From assembly GCF_004328665.1 (NCBI RefSeq), contig NZ_CP019770.1, positions 310,001 through 374,000 of the forward strand: a stretch of DNA of 64,000 nt, read 5' to 3'. This DNA is from Pseudoalteromonas sp. DL-6. GTDB taxonomy: Bacteria > Pseudomonadota > Gammaproteobacteria > Enterobacterales > Alteromonadaceae. A program made the translations under genes and the position numbers. The notes beneath the pieces were generated by a model. The model saw only the letters and a program-made list of their open reading frames with translations, ran no database searches and was not told where the DNA came from. Positions 37,016 through 46,119 of the stretch are shown here, one piece after another. Numbering within the stretch: position 1 is the first letter of the stretch; every line of letters begins with the position of its first letter.

Positions 37016-37031
37016 AGACGTCTAAACATCC
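37016..37031. promoter_or_regulatory. Met boxes, group 2 (one perfect)
   Basis: AGACGTCT is a perfect consensus met box, followed at once by AAACATCC. It lies 22 bp before the metB start, where bound MetJ would block RNA polymerase or early transcription. Confidence 0.85.
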
Positions 37032-37052
37032 AAAATGGTAAAGGTGGCGAAA

Positions 37053-38300
37053 ATGAGTGAAAAAAATAAGGCAACAATTGCTGTTCGTAGTGGAATAGAA
37101 GCCGACAAACAGCATGGTGCGGTTGTTCCACCGCTTTATTTATCAACAACTTACTCATTTGCTGACTTTGATACCAAGCGTCAATATGATTATGGCCGCA
37201 GTGGTAATCCTAATCGTGACATTTTGGCTGATGCGCTCACCGAGCTTGAAGGTGGCGCTAAAGGCATTATTACTGCCACAGGCATGGCGGCAGTTCACTT
37301 AACCACTCAGTTATTAAATAGTGACGATACGTTAGTGATCCCCCACGATTGTTATGGTGGCAGTTATCGTTTATTTACTTCACTAGAAAAACGCGGCTTG
37401 TTGAAACTTGAAGTGGTCGATTTCACTAAAAGCGAAAGCTTATCGCATATTCTTGCTATTAAACCTAAGCAGATCTGGATTGAAACACCGAGTAATCCAA
37501 TTTTACGATTAACTGATATTAAAGCAGTTACCGATATTGCTAAGCAGTGTGGTGCACTCGTTGCTGCCGATAACACATTTTTATCGCCAGCTTTGCAAAA
37601 CCCGATTAAATTTGGTGCAGATATTGTGGTTCACTCAACCACTAAATATATCAATGGTCATTCAGATGTTGTTGGTGGTGCAGTTATTGCGGCGAGCGCT
37701 GAGCTTGGTGAAGAACTGGCCTGGTGGGCAAATAATATTGGCATTACTGGGGCGCCATTTGATAGCTATTTAACACTCAGAGGCTTACGTACGTTAAATG
37801 TGCGTTTGAGACAACACCAAGAAAACGCATTCGCTATTGCACAGTATTTAGAAAGCTCCCCGTTTGTTGCTCAGGTTTACTATCCAGGTCTTGAATCACA
37901 CCCGCAACATGCGCTTGCTAAGGCGCAGCAGCTTGGCTTCGGTGCTATGGTCAGTTTTGATATAAAAGGCGATATAAACGATGCGGCCGCGTTTTTAACG
38001 CGCTTAAATGAGTTTAGTTTAGCGGAATCATTAGGTGGAGTGGAAAGTTTGATTTGTCACCCTGCAACTATGACCCATGCAGGCATGGAAGCGACTGCAC
38101 GTGCAGAAGCTGGAGTAGGCGACACGCTTATTCGTATTTCGGTGGGTATTGAAGATGTAAAAGACTTACTTACTGATTTAGACAGAGTATTTAATTTAGT
38201 ACGCCCAGGACAAGCAGATAACGCGCTAGCTGCAAAAAAGGGTGCTAGTGAGTCATTTGGTTCAGCAAAATTAAACGCGGCGCATCCGGCGTTATGGTAG
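37053..38300 (+). CDS. metB: Cystathionine gamma-synthase MetB
   Basis: The 415-aa PLP enzyme joins an activated homoserine ester with cysteine to give cystathionine. The N-terminal KATIAVRSGI matches E. coli MetB. The PLP lysine lies in VHSTTKYINGHSDVVGG near residues 195-211, and YDYGRSGNPNRD near 49-60 contributes to phosphate binding. AAGGTGG precedes the ATG at 37053; the frame is open from 37035 but that start lacks such a site. metL follows 51 bp later. Confidence 0.95.
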   Translation: MSEKNKATIAVRSGIEADKQHGAVVPPLYLSTTYSFADFDTKRQYDYGRSGNPNRDILADALTELEGGAKGIITATGMAAVHLTTQLLNSDDTLVIPHDCYGGSYRLFTSLEKRGLLKLEVVDFTKSESLSHILAIKPKQIWIETPSNPILRLTDIKAVTDIAKQCGALVAADNTFLSPALQNPIKFGADIVVHSTTKYINGHSDVVGGAVIAASAELGEELAWWANNIGITGAPFDSYLTLRGLRTLNVRLRQHQENAFAIAQYLESSPFVAQVYYPGLESHPQHALAKAQQLGFGAMVSFDIKGDINDAAAFLTRLNEFSLAESLGGVESLICHPATMTHAGMEATARAEAGVGDTLIRISVGIEDVKDLLTDLDRVFNLVRPGQADNALAAKKGASESFGSAKLNAAHPALW

Positions 38301-38351
38301 TACCTACCAATTTTGAAAATATAAAAAACATGAAGTCGAGTGGGTATTAAC

Positions 38352-40697
38352 ATGGTAAATCAGGTTCATAAATTTGGTGGTTCGAGTTTAAGCTCAGCGG
38401 ATCGCTTTAAAAGTGTAGCAAATATTATTTTAACTCATGCTCAAGCAGGAGATTGTGTGGTGGTATCGGCTGCCGGGAAAACCACCGATACCTTGGTTAA
38501 ATTGTGGCAAAGCTATCAACAGCAAGATCCCCAAGCGATTGCTGATATAATTTTGTTATTAAGTAATCATCAATCTGTGCTTATTGAGCAATTGCTTATA
38601 TCCAGTGCCAAGCATGAAGCTCTCGGTATACTTGCCACTGAGCTAAGCACGATTACCCAGCAGGCCAAGCAAGGTACTTTAGCTGAAGCTTGGCTATTAG
38701 CCCATGGCGAATTATGGTCTGCAAGGCTATTAAGTGCTTACTTAGAGCAGCTTAACGTTAGTGCTTGCGCTCATGACGCTAGGCAGTTATTTACTATAGA
38801 CGCAGGCCAGTTGCAGCATGCTAATAATCAGCAGCAGTGCTTAAAAGCCATAGATACGAGTAAAATTAATGTCGTTACAGGGTTTATTGCGGCTAATTTA
38901 CTACATGAAACCGTGACCCTGGGACGAAACGGCAGTGATTACAGTGCTACTTTATTAGCGCGATATTGCAATGCTAAAAAAGTGTCTATTTGGACTGACA
39001 CTCAAGGTGTTTTTAGTACTGATCCACGTAAGGTAGCTAATGCGGTTAAGTATGCGCGGGTGTGCCGCGAACAAGCCAATTTATTAGCGAGACTAGGGAA
39101 CCCTGTATTACATGCTAAGACATTATCGCCATTAAAAGGGACCGACATAGAGTTAATTGTTCGCAGCAGCTACGATCTGCAAGGCAGTCACACTGAAATA
39201 GTTAAACCCGGAATGAGTAAACAAAAGCGTTTTTTAACTACGATTAATAATGTGGATTTACTCACTGTTGATGATTTGAGTGAAGGCGAGGTAGCGCATG
39301 CTAGTCAGCTTATTCAGCATAGTTTACATCACTTTGAACAAGCGGGTGAAATCTACTTGGTAGTCCCTGCGTCGGCGACATATCAGCTGGTTAATTATTT
39401 TGCTGGCCGAGCCAACATTAGCGAGTCTAACTTAAATGGGGTTGCAATTATTGCATCAAAGCAAGACATAGCGACGCTTGGTAAGCATAGTGCCGCTTTA
39501 CTTCAAGGGCAATCAATCCAACCTCGTTTTACTCATTTTGATGAAGATTATACGTTATTACTAACCGATCAAGTGCTTGAGAGTGATGTGCTGAGCTTGT
39601 TGCATGATAAATTGATTAATAAAGCGCAAGAAATAGCTTTAATTATTGCAGGACTCGGTAATGTAGGTGCTGAATTTATGCGCCAACTACCAGCTCAACT
39701 AGCTCGTTTATCATCTGATTTTAACGTTAAGTTAGTGGCATTACTGCGCTCAGAGCAGATGCTGGTTAATGCCAATGGGTTAGACTGTGAAAACTGGCAG
39801 CAGCAATGGGAAAACCATGCCAGCCCCTATCAGCAAGCTGATTTATTGTCATACATTGATACGCTTGAATATGAACATAAGGTAGTGATTGATATCACCG
39901 CCAGTGAATGTTTTAGCCACCTTTATAGCCAATTTGTGGAATTAAATTGTCACTTAATTAGTGCCAATAAATACGCAGGCACTGCCCCGCTGAGCTGGTA
40001 TCAAACATTACGTGAAGATTTGGCGCAGCGAGGCTTACATTGGCGTTATAATGCCAGTGTGGGAGCCGGATTACCGATTAACTTTGCACTGGCCGATTTA
40101 CAAAACAGTGGTGATAAAATAACGCGTATAGAAGGCGTGTTTTCTGGTACGTTGTCGTGGCTATGCAGTAGTTACGATGGCAGCAAGGCATTTTCAGATT
40201 TGGTGCTTGAAGCACAAGCTTTAGGGTTTACCGAGCCTGATCCGCGAGAAGATTTATCTGGGCGAGATATGCAACGCAAATTGCTTATTTTGGCGCGTGA
40301 GTTAGGTATTGAATTAGAACTTAATGATATTTCGTTATCTGCGTTAATGCCCGATGAACTAAGTAAAGGCAGTTGGAGTGACTTCCTTGATAACAAGGCA
40401 AGCTTAGATGCGTTTATTCAGCAGCATGCACAAGCGGCTCAGCAACAAAATGCATCCCTGTGTTACACCGGACTATTAGAGTTTAAAAACAATAAGCTAA
40501 ACGCTAAGGTAGGGATTGCTTATGTACCAAAAAGCGAAGCGGTTGCTAATTTAACACCTGGCGATAATATTTTTGTGATTAATACTCAATGGTATAACCA
40601 AAACGCATTAGTTATCCAAGGCCCCGGCGCGGGTAAAGAAGTAACAGCTGCAGGTGTTCATTCAGATTTATATTGGCTAGTAAAAAATATTAGTTAG
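38352..40697 (+). CDS. metL: Bifunctional aspartokinase / homoserine dehydrogenase II
   Basis: The 781-aa fusion has an aspartokinase part (VHKFGGSSLSSADRFK at the start, SDYSATLLARY near 200, about 1-290), a linker with degenerate ACT-like repeats, and a homoserine dehydrogenase part (IAGLGNVGAEFMRQL near 430, then GTLSWL and GFTEPDPREDLSGRDMQRKL near 610-650). It starts and completes the aspartate-to-homoserine route for methionine. It follows metB, as metBL in E. coli. The ATG at 38352 is preferred over a GTG at 38340. Confidence 0.94.
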   Translation: MVNQVHKFGGSSLSSADRFKSVANIILTHAQAGDCVVVSAAGKTTDTLVKLWQSYQQQDPQAIADIILLLSNHQSVLIEQLLISSAKHEALGILATELSTITQQAKQGTLAEAWLLAHGELWSARLLSAYLEQLNVSACAHDARQLFTIDAGQLQHANNQQQCLKAIDTSKINVVTGFIAANLLHETVTLGRNGSDYSATLLARYCNAKKVSIWTDTQGVFSTDPRKVANAVKYARVCREQANLLARLGNPVLHAKTLSPLKGTDIELIVRSSYDLQGSHTEIVKPGMSKQKRFLTTINNVDLLTVDDLSEGEVAHASQLIQHSLHHFEQAGEIYLVVPASATYQLVNYFAGRANISESNLNGVAIIASKQDIATLGKHSAALLQGQSIQPRFTHFDEDYTLLLTDQVLESDVLSLLHDKLINKAQEIALIIAGLGNVGAEFMRQLPAQLARLSSDFNVKLVALLRSEQMLVNANGLDCENWQQQWENHASPYQQADLLSYIDTLEYEHKVVIDITASECFSHLYSQFVELNCHLISANKYAGTAPLSWYQTLREDLAQRGLHWRYNASVGAGLPINFALADLQNSGDKITRIEGVFSGTLSWLCSSYDGSKAFSDLVLEAQALGFTEPDPREDLSGRDMQRKLLILARELGIELELNDISLSALMPDELSKGSWSDFLDNKASLDAFIQQHAQAAQQQNASLCYTGLLEFKNNKLNAKVGIAYVPKSEAVANLTPGDNIFVINTQWYNQNALVIQGPGAGKEVTAAGVHSDLYWLVKNIS

Positions 40698-40704
40698 ACT
40701 ATCA

Positions 40705-40730
40705 AAAAGGCCGCTAATCAGCGGCCTTTT
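40705..40730. terminator. Bidirectional terminator between metL and mrcA
   Basis: AAAAGGCCGCT-AATC-AGCGGCCTTTT is a perfect 11-bp stem between converging genes. Confidence 0.92.
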
Positions 40731-40745
40731 AAGCATAAGTAGCAT

Positions 40746-43220
40746 TTAAAAGAGATCTTCTTCGGTTTTAGTACTTTCTTCAAATACATCATTTGGCTGT
40801 GATAGCACATACTTTGTAGGTGCCGTGCCTTTCTCAAAGTATTCAAAGCGGCTGGTATAATCATTTTTATGACTTAATAGCCCCGTTTCTAGGTCGATAC
40901 GAATTGAAACTAACCCTTCAGGGGGTTCAATTGGCGCAGCGGGTTTACCATCAAGTGCGACTCTCATAAAATCAACCCATGCAGGCTGAGCTGTTTTAGC
41001 ACCTGACTCTGCACCTGATATTTGGCCACTTGCTAAATTATTATTATAGGTTGAACGTCCCAGTGTATTTCCTGGGTTATCAAAGCCAACCCAAACAGAG
41101 GTCATCACATCGCGATTAAAGCCGCTAAACCAAGTATCTACAGAGTCATTGGTGGTGCCTGTTTTACCCGAAAGGTCACGACGTTTTAGTGCTTGTGCAC
41201 GCCATCCTGTACCACTCCAACCTGTTTTATGAGACCAGCTACCACCCCCCCAAATTGCGCTGTTCATAGCACTGGCAATTAAAAATGCATTTTGTTTAGA
41301 TATAATCTGCGGCGCGCAATTTGGTGCTACTTGCTCACTTAGCATTAGCGAGCTAGGTGTTGTCGCTTCATCATCACAAATTACAGTCGGGTTAGTTTTA
41401 AATAAGGTGTTGCCCATGGCATCTTGAATTTCTGAAATAAAGTAAGGTTCGATTAAGTGGCCGCCATTGGCAAAAGTACTCATACCACGAGCTAGCTCTA
41501 TTGGAGTGATAGATGCGCTACCTAAAGCCAGTGATTCACTGCGATTTATATCTTCATTTGCAAAGCCAAATTTAAGTAAATGATCGGCTGTACGTTGCAA
41601 GCCAACACCACGTAATAAACGTACCGAAATCACATTTTTTGATTGTGCTAAAGCACGGCGAATGCGAATAGGGCCATTATAAATGGCAGGGCTATTTTTA
41701 GGTCGCCATGCAACGCCTTGGCTTTTATCCCATTGATTTATAGGAGCATCATTTAAAATTGACGCTAAGGTGTAGCCTTTTTCAAGTGCAGCAGAGTATA
41801 TAAATGGCTTAATATTAGAGCCAACTTGGCGTTTAGCTTGCACTGCACGGTTATATTGGCTTTGTTCAAAGCTGTAACCGCCTACAATGGCTTTTATACG
41901 CCCGTCTTGTGGGTCTAAAGACACAATGGCGCTTGCAGCTTCAGGGATTTGACTCAAAATATAGCTGTTGTCATCATTTTTACGCAGCCATATTTGCATG
42001 CCAGGCGTTAATATATCGCTTGCTGCTTCAGGAGCAAAGCTTTGGCGATAACGGGTGATAAACTTACGTGCCCACTTTAGATTATCCCAAGTTAATGTTG
42101 TACGTTCACCGCTTTTAAGTATTACTTCTGCGCTTTTGTCGTATACATTTAAAACGGCAGCAGTTTTTAAAGGTCCTAGTTCATTCACTTCTTTTAATAT
42201 GTTTAATAGCTTAGGCTCAGAAGGTGCAGGCTCTGTTTGTGGATCCCATAAAGTGGCTTCAGGCCCTCTAAATCCATGACGCATATCATAGGCATGTAAA
42301 TTATTGACTAACGCTGTTTGTGCCGCCTGTTGAACATGAGATTCAACAGAAGTAAATACTTTGTATCCCGAGTTATAGGCTTTATCTATTCCGTAGCGCG
42401 ACACCATTTCAGCACGTACCATTTCTGAAATATACGGCGCATACAAATCAATTTCAGCACCATGAAAATACGCGGTAATAGGTTGGTTTATTGCTTCGTT
42501 ATATTGTGCTTTAGAAATATATTTTTCGTCTAACATTCGGCCCAATACCACATTTCTTCTGGCTTTGGCTCGCTCTGGATTACGAATCGGGTTAAGTGCT
42601 GAAGGCGCTTTTGGTAAACCTGCAATCATTGCCATTTGTGCAAGAGTAAGTTCTTTTAACTCTTTACCATAATAAACCTGAGCGGCTGCACCAATACCAA
42701 AGGCGCGGTTTCCTAGCTCTATTTTATTTAGGTAAAGTTCAAAGATTTCATCTTTTGAAAGTAAGTTTTCGATATGGATGGCAATAAATATTTCTTTTAC
42801 TTTACGAATATAGGCTTTTTCTCGTGTTAGGAAAAAGTTACGAGCCAACTGCATTGTGATTGTACTGGCACCTTGCTTCTTTTCACCGGTAGAAATAAGC
42901 ACTAGCGCTGAGCGAACAATACCAATTGGATCAATACCAATGTGGTCATAAAAGCGATTATCTTCAGTTGCTAAGAAAGCGTGTAACAAAGGCTCAGGAA
43001 TTTGGTCTATAGTTACAGGAATTCGCCTTTTTTCACCAAATTGGTTGATTAAAAGCCCATCTTTGGTAAATACTTGCATAGGCGTTTGTAATTGCACGTT
43101 TTTTAAAACCTGCACGCTGGGAATATCGGATTTAACGTAGTAATAAAGGCTGAGCAATGTAATTAGTGCAAGTAATGCACAAATGATCAAAAATTGTAAA
43201 GTTCTTTTTAATAAAATCAC
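40746..43220 (-). CDS. mrcA: Penicillin-binding protein 1A
   Basis: The 824-aa class A PBP polymerises and cross-links peptidoglycan. It has one N-terminal membrane segment (about residues 8-28). The glycosyltransferase domain has EDNRFYDHIGID near 86 and GASTITMQLARNFF near 118. The transpeptidase domain has the nucleophile in GSNIKPF near 466, SKN near 528, and KTGTTN near 690. The start is GTG with AGGGAAAT upstream. It is divergent from pilM, the common gamma-proteobacterial arrangement. Confidence 0.95.
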   Translation of the reverse strand: MILLKRTLQFLIICALLALITLLSLYYYVKSDIPSVQVLKNVQLQTPMQVFTKDGLLINQFGEKRRIPVTIDQIPEPLLHAFLATEDNRFYDHIGIDPIGIVRSALVLISTGEKKQGASTITMQLARNFFLTREKAYIRKVKEIFIAIHIENLLSKDEIFELYLNKIELGNRAFGIGAAAQVYYGKELKELTLAQMAMIAGLPKAPSALNPIRNPERAKARRNVVLGRMLDEKYISKAQYNEAINQPITAYFHGAEIDLYAPYISEMVRAEMVSRYGIDKAYNSGYKVFTSVESHVQQAAQTALVNNLHAYDMRHGFRGPEATLWDPQTEPAPSEPKLLNILKEVNELGPLKTAAVLNVYDKSAEVILKSGERTTLTWDNLKWARKFITRYRQSFAPEAASDILTPGMQIWLRKNDDNSYILSQIPEAASAIVSLDPQDGRIKAIVGGYSFEQSQYNRAVQAKRQVGSNIKPFIYSAALEKGYTLASILNDAPINQWDKSQGVAWRPKNSPAIYNGPIRIRRALAQSKNVISVRLLRGVGLQRTADHLLKFGFANEDINRSESLALGSASITPIELARGMSTFANGGHLIEPYFISEIQDAMGNTLFKTNPTVICDDEATTPSSLMLSEQVAPNCAPQIISKQNAFLIASAMNSAIWGGGSWSHKTGWSGTGWRAQALKRRDLSGKTGTTNDSVDTWFSGFNRDVMTSVWVGFDNPGNTLGRSTYNNNLASGQISGAESGAKTAQPAWVDFMRVALDGKPAAPIEPPEGLVSIRIDLETGLLSHKNDYTSRFEYFEKGTAPTKYVLSQPNDVFEESTKTEEDLF

Positions 43221-43351
43221 TGATATTTCCCTAAACGGACTCCCAATTACAGGTTGAGACTGCTAGTATATATTGATTAAAAATTGAATAATATTTTTTA
43301 AGATATAAATTATAACTTGTTTATTATTAAAACAAAGGCAAAGTTGCAAAC

Positions 43352-44431
43352 ATGCTAAGTCAATTAATAAAAAAACCATCGCCTATGATGGTGGGTATTG
43401 ATATAGGATCGCACTCTATCAAGGCCGTGCTTTTAAGTGAAACAGAAACTGGGCTTCGACTAGAAGCACTTGCAATTGAACCTATGCCAAAAGGCGCTAT
43501 GAGCGAGCGTAACATTCAAGATATTGAAGCAATTGGCAATGTGATAACCAAGTTAAAACGAAAGTTACCAAAGTCACTCAAATTTGCTGCTGTTGCTGTT
43601 TCAGGGCAAACAGTGATTACCAAAGTTATTTTCATGGATGTTTCCTTAAGCGACGCTGAATTAGAGTCACAGATTGAAATTGAAGCCGACAGCTTGATCC
43701 CCTATCCGTTAGATGAAGTTAGTCTTGATTTCGAAAAACTCTCAACTAACAGCGCCGATCCGAGCAAAATTAATGTCTTACTTTCTGCAGCGAGAACGGA
43801 AAGTGTGGAAGCGAGAGTAGGCGCGCTAAGCGCAGCAAACTTAACGGCAAAAGTTGTCGATGTTGAAAGTTATGCGCTAAGCCGGGCTATGAATGTCTAT
43901 TATCAACAACTTCCATCAGATGCGTTTGATAAAACGGTGGCAGTGGTCGATATTGGTGCTGTGCTCACATCAGTGAGTGTGGTGCAATCAGGTGAAACAA
44001 TTTATACCCGTGACCAAGTATTTGGCGGCGACCAATACACAAACAGTATTGTTGCTTACTACAATAAAGGTTTTGATGAGGCCGAAATTGGTAAAACAAC
44101 GGGTGATTTACCGCCTAATTACACATTTGAAGTGTTAGCACCTTTTCAAACCTCGTTATTACAGCAAGTTCGTCGTGCTGTGCAAATGTTTTTAACCACA
44201 ACAGGTAAAGAGCAGTTAGATTATATTGTACTGACGGGCGGTTCAGCCATGATTAAAGGCATTGATAGACTGTTAATTGAAGAATTAGGGATACATACGG
44301 TTGTTGTAGAACCATTTGATAAAATAGAAATATCACCTAGAGTTGATCGTAATATAATACAGCGTCACCGCACTCAATTTGCAATTGCGACTGGCCTGGC
44401 GTTGAGGAGTTTTTCATCATGCCACATATAA
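43352..44431 (+). CDS. pilM: Type IV pilus assembly protein PilM
   Basis: The 359-aa actin-like cytoplasmic ATPase fold protein anchors the inner-membrane alignment complex by binding the PilN N-terminus. The nucleotide-binding segments VGIDIGSHSIKAV (near residue 14), VVDIGAVLTSVSV (near 196) and TGGSAMIKG (near 297) are visible. It is the first gene of pilMNOPQ and overlaps pilN by 13 bp. Type IV pili serve twitching, adhesion and DNA uptake. Confidence 0.95.
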   Translation: MLSQLIKKPSPMMVGIDIGSHSIKAVLLSETETGLRLEALAIEPMPKGAMSERNIQDIEAIGNVITKLKRKLPKSLKFAAVAVSGQTVITKVIFMDVSLSDAELESQIEIEADSLIPYPLDEVSLDFEKLSTNSADPSKINVLLSAARTESVEARVGALSAANLTAKVVDVESYALSRAMNVYYQQLPSDAFDKTVAVVDIGAVLTSVSVVQSGETIYTRDQVFGGDQYTNSIVAYYNKGFDEAEIGKTTGDLPPNYTFEVLAPFQTSLLQQVRRAVQMFLTTTGKEQLDYIVLTGGSAMIKGIDRLLIEELGIHTVVVEPFDKIEISPRVDRNIIQRHRTQFAIATGLALRSFSSCHI

Positions 44432-44991
44432 ATCTATTACCTTGGCGTGAATTACAGCGTGAGCAGTCTAAAAAGAAATTTATAACACTGCTGATGGCAG
44501 TCGTTATTGTTTGCTTTGTGACTATGTATGCGCTGAGTGCATTTTATAGCGGCCTCAAAGAAGGGCAAATGCTAAAAAATAATTACCTTAGCTCAGAAAT
44601 TACAATGCTCGATCAAAAAATTCGCGATATACGTGATTTAGACAAGAAAAAAGAAAACCTACAACAACGTATGCGATTAATTGAGGAGTTACAAAGCAGT
44701 CGTAACTTAGGTACGCAAATAATGGATGAAGTGGCTAAAATAGTACCTGCTGGTGTTTATTTAACCAAGCTTGAGCGCAAGGGCAGTCAAATTCATGTAT
44801 TAGGAAAAAGCGAATCTAACAACCGCTTATCTACTATGCTTCGACAAGTGCAAAGTTCTTACCTATTAGAACGCCCAATTATGCAAGGTATTGTTGCAGG
44901 CGACCAATCCTCTCGTTTACTCAGCGATTTTAATATGGAATTTTACGTAAAGCCATTTGGCCAAATAGGTGAGGTGCGTAATGAACCTTAA
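44419..44991 (+). CDS. pilN: Type IV pilus assembly protein PilN
   Basis: The 190-aa bitopic inner-membrane protein begins MPHINLLPWRE, the conserved PilM-binding INLLPWR motif, followed by a membrane segment (about residues 20-42), a coiled-coil stretch (about 55-90) and a ferredoxin-like periplasmic domain. It pairs with PilO. It overlaps pilM and pilO. Confidence 0.95.
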   Translation: MPHINLLPWRELQREQSKKKFITLLMAVVIVCFVTMYALSAFYSGLKEGQMLKNNYLSSEITMLDQKIRDIRDLDKKKENLQQRMRLIEELQSSRNLGTQIMDEVAKIVPAGVYLTKLERKGSQIHVLGKSESNNRLSTMLRQVQSSYLLERPIMQGIVAGDQSSRLLSDFNMEFYVKPFGQIGEVRNEP

Positions 44992-45583
44992 TCTTAAATC
45001 GTTTACAGAGATAGATTGGAATGAAATAGAGCTAGATAATATAGGCGAGTGGCCAGTTATTGTAAAAGCAATATGCGGCGCTTTTGTTGCTTGTCTCATA
45101 TTGTTTTTTAGCTACAGCTTATTAGTGTCGGATGAAATTGAAAGTTACCATAATGCGGTAGCCAAAGAGATAGAATTACGCACAACCTACCGAACTAAAT
45201 ATGCAGTTGCCAGTAAGCTTGATATTTATCGTGAACAAATGATTGAGATGGAAGACAAATTTTCTCAGCTATTAAAGCGCCTACCTACCTCAAACGAGAC
45301 GCCAGGATTATTAGACGATCTTTCCTATGTGGGTACAACCAGTGGTTTAACATTTTTAAAAATTGGTTGGTTACCAGAAGTTGAAAAAGAGTTTTATACC
45401 GAGCTACCCATTAAAATTGAAGTGGTAGGCACTTATCATGAGTTTGGTGAATTTGTAGGAAAAGTAGCTCAGTTACCAAGAATTGTAAGTTTACATGACT
45501 TTTCTATTTTATCATCTGGCGAAAAGCAGCTAACATTCAGTGTAGTAGCAAAAACTTATCGTTATGAAGAGGGGGTGAGATGA
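44981..45583 (+). CDS. pilO: Type IV pilus assembly protein PilO
   Basis: The 200-aa bitopic inner-membrane protein has a cytoplasmic N-terminus (LKSFTEIDWNEIELDNIG), a membrane segment (about residues 27-47), a coiled coil and a periplasmic ferredoxin-like domain with LPTSNETPGLLDDL. The ATG at 44981 has GAGGTG upstream and lies within the end of pilN (11-bp overlap). The frame is open a little further, to 44969. Confidence 0.94.
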   Translation: MNLNLKSFTEIDWNEIELDNIGEWPVIVKAICGAFVACLILFFSYSLLVSDEIESYHNAVAKEIELRTTYRTKYAVASKLDIYREQMIEMEDKFSQLLKRLPTSNETPGLLDDLSYVGTTSGLTFLKIGWLPEVEKEFYTELPIKIEVVGTYHEFGEFVGKVAQLPRIVSLHDFSILSSGEKQLTFSVVAKTYRYEEGVR

Positions 45584-46119
45584 TGAAGCAACTTCTCTTT
45601 TTAACTACCGCAATATTGTTGCTCAGTGGCTGTAATGAAGATACATCTGAGCAAAAAGAATTTATTGATCAGGTTAAAGCAAACACTACTGCGCGTGTCG
45701 AAAAGATACCTGAGTTGGTTAAGTTTGAACACTTTGCATATAACGCTAAAGATTTACGTAGCCCTTTTGTAGCACCAGAACCAGAAATTATACAAAATAA
45801 GCTAACACAAGTTAAAAACTGTCTTCACCCAGACCCAGAACGTGTTCGTCAGCCTCTGGAAAAGTACCCATTAGATAATTTAGCAATGAAGGGCACAATA
45901 GGATCGAACGGCAAAACATGGGCGCTCATTACAGCTGCTGATAACACCTTACATCGAGTATCTATAGGGAGCTATTTGGGCACCTATGATGGAAAAGTAA
46001 GCAGTGTTAATAGTGACTATATTGAATTAGTAGAATTAATCCCTGATGGGTCAGGTTGTTGGAAAGAACGTTTGACCAAATTAGAAATGTTAGAGGCGGC
46101 AACCAATGGCGCAAGTTAA
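45580..46119 (+). CDS. pilP: Type IV pilus lipoprotein PilP
   Basis: The 179-aa lipoprotein has the lipobox LLSGC (Cys at about 18). An extended segment that binds PilN/PilO follows (FEHFAYNAKDLRSPF), then a small beta domain (about 95-170; LAMKGTIGSNGKTWALI) that binds the secretin PilQ. It overlaps pilO by four bases; two adjacent ATG codons make 45583 equally possible. GGGGGT is the ribosome binding site. Confidence 0.94.
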   Translation: MMKQLLFLTTAILLLSGCNEDTSEQKEFIDQVKANTTARVEKIPELVKFEHFAYNAKDLRSPFVAPEPEIIQNKLTQVKNCLHPDPERVRQPLEKYPLDNLAMKGTIGSNGKTWALITAADNTLHRVSIGSYLGTYDGKVSSVNSDYIELVELIPDGSGCWKERLTKLEMLEAATNGAS

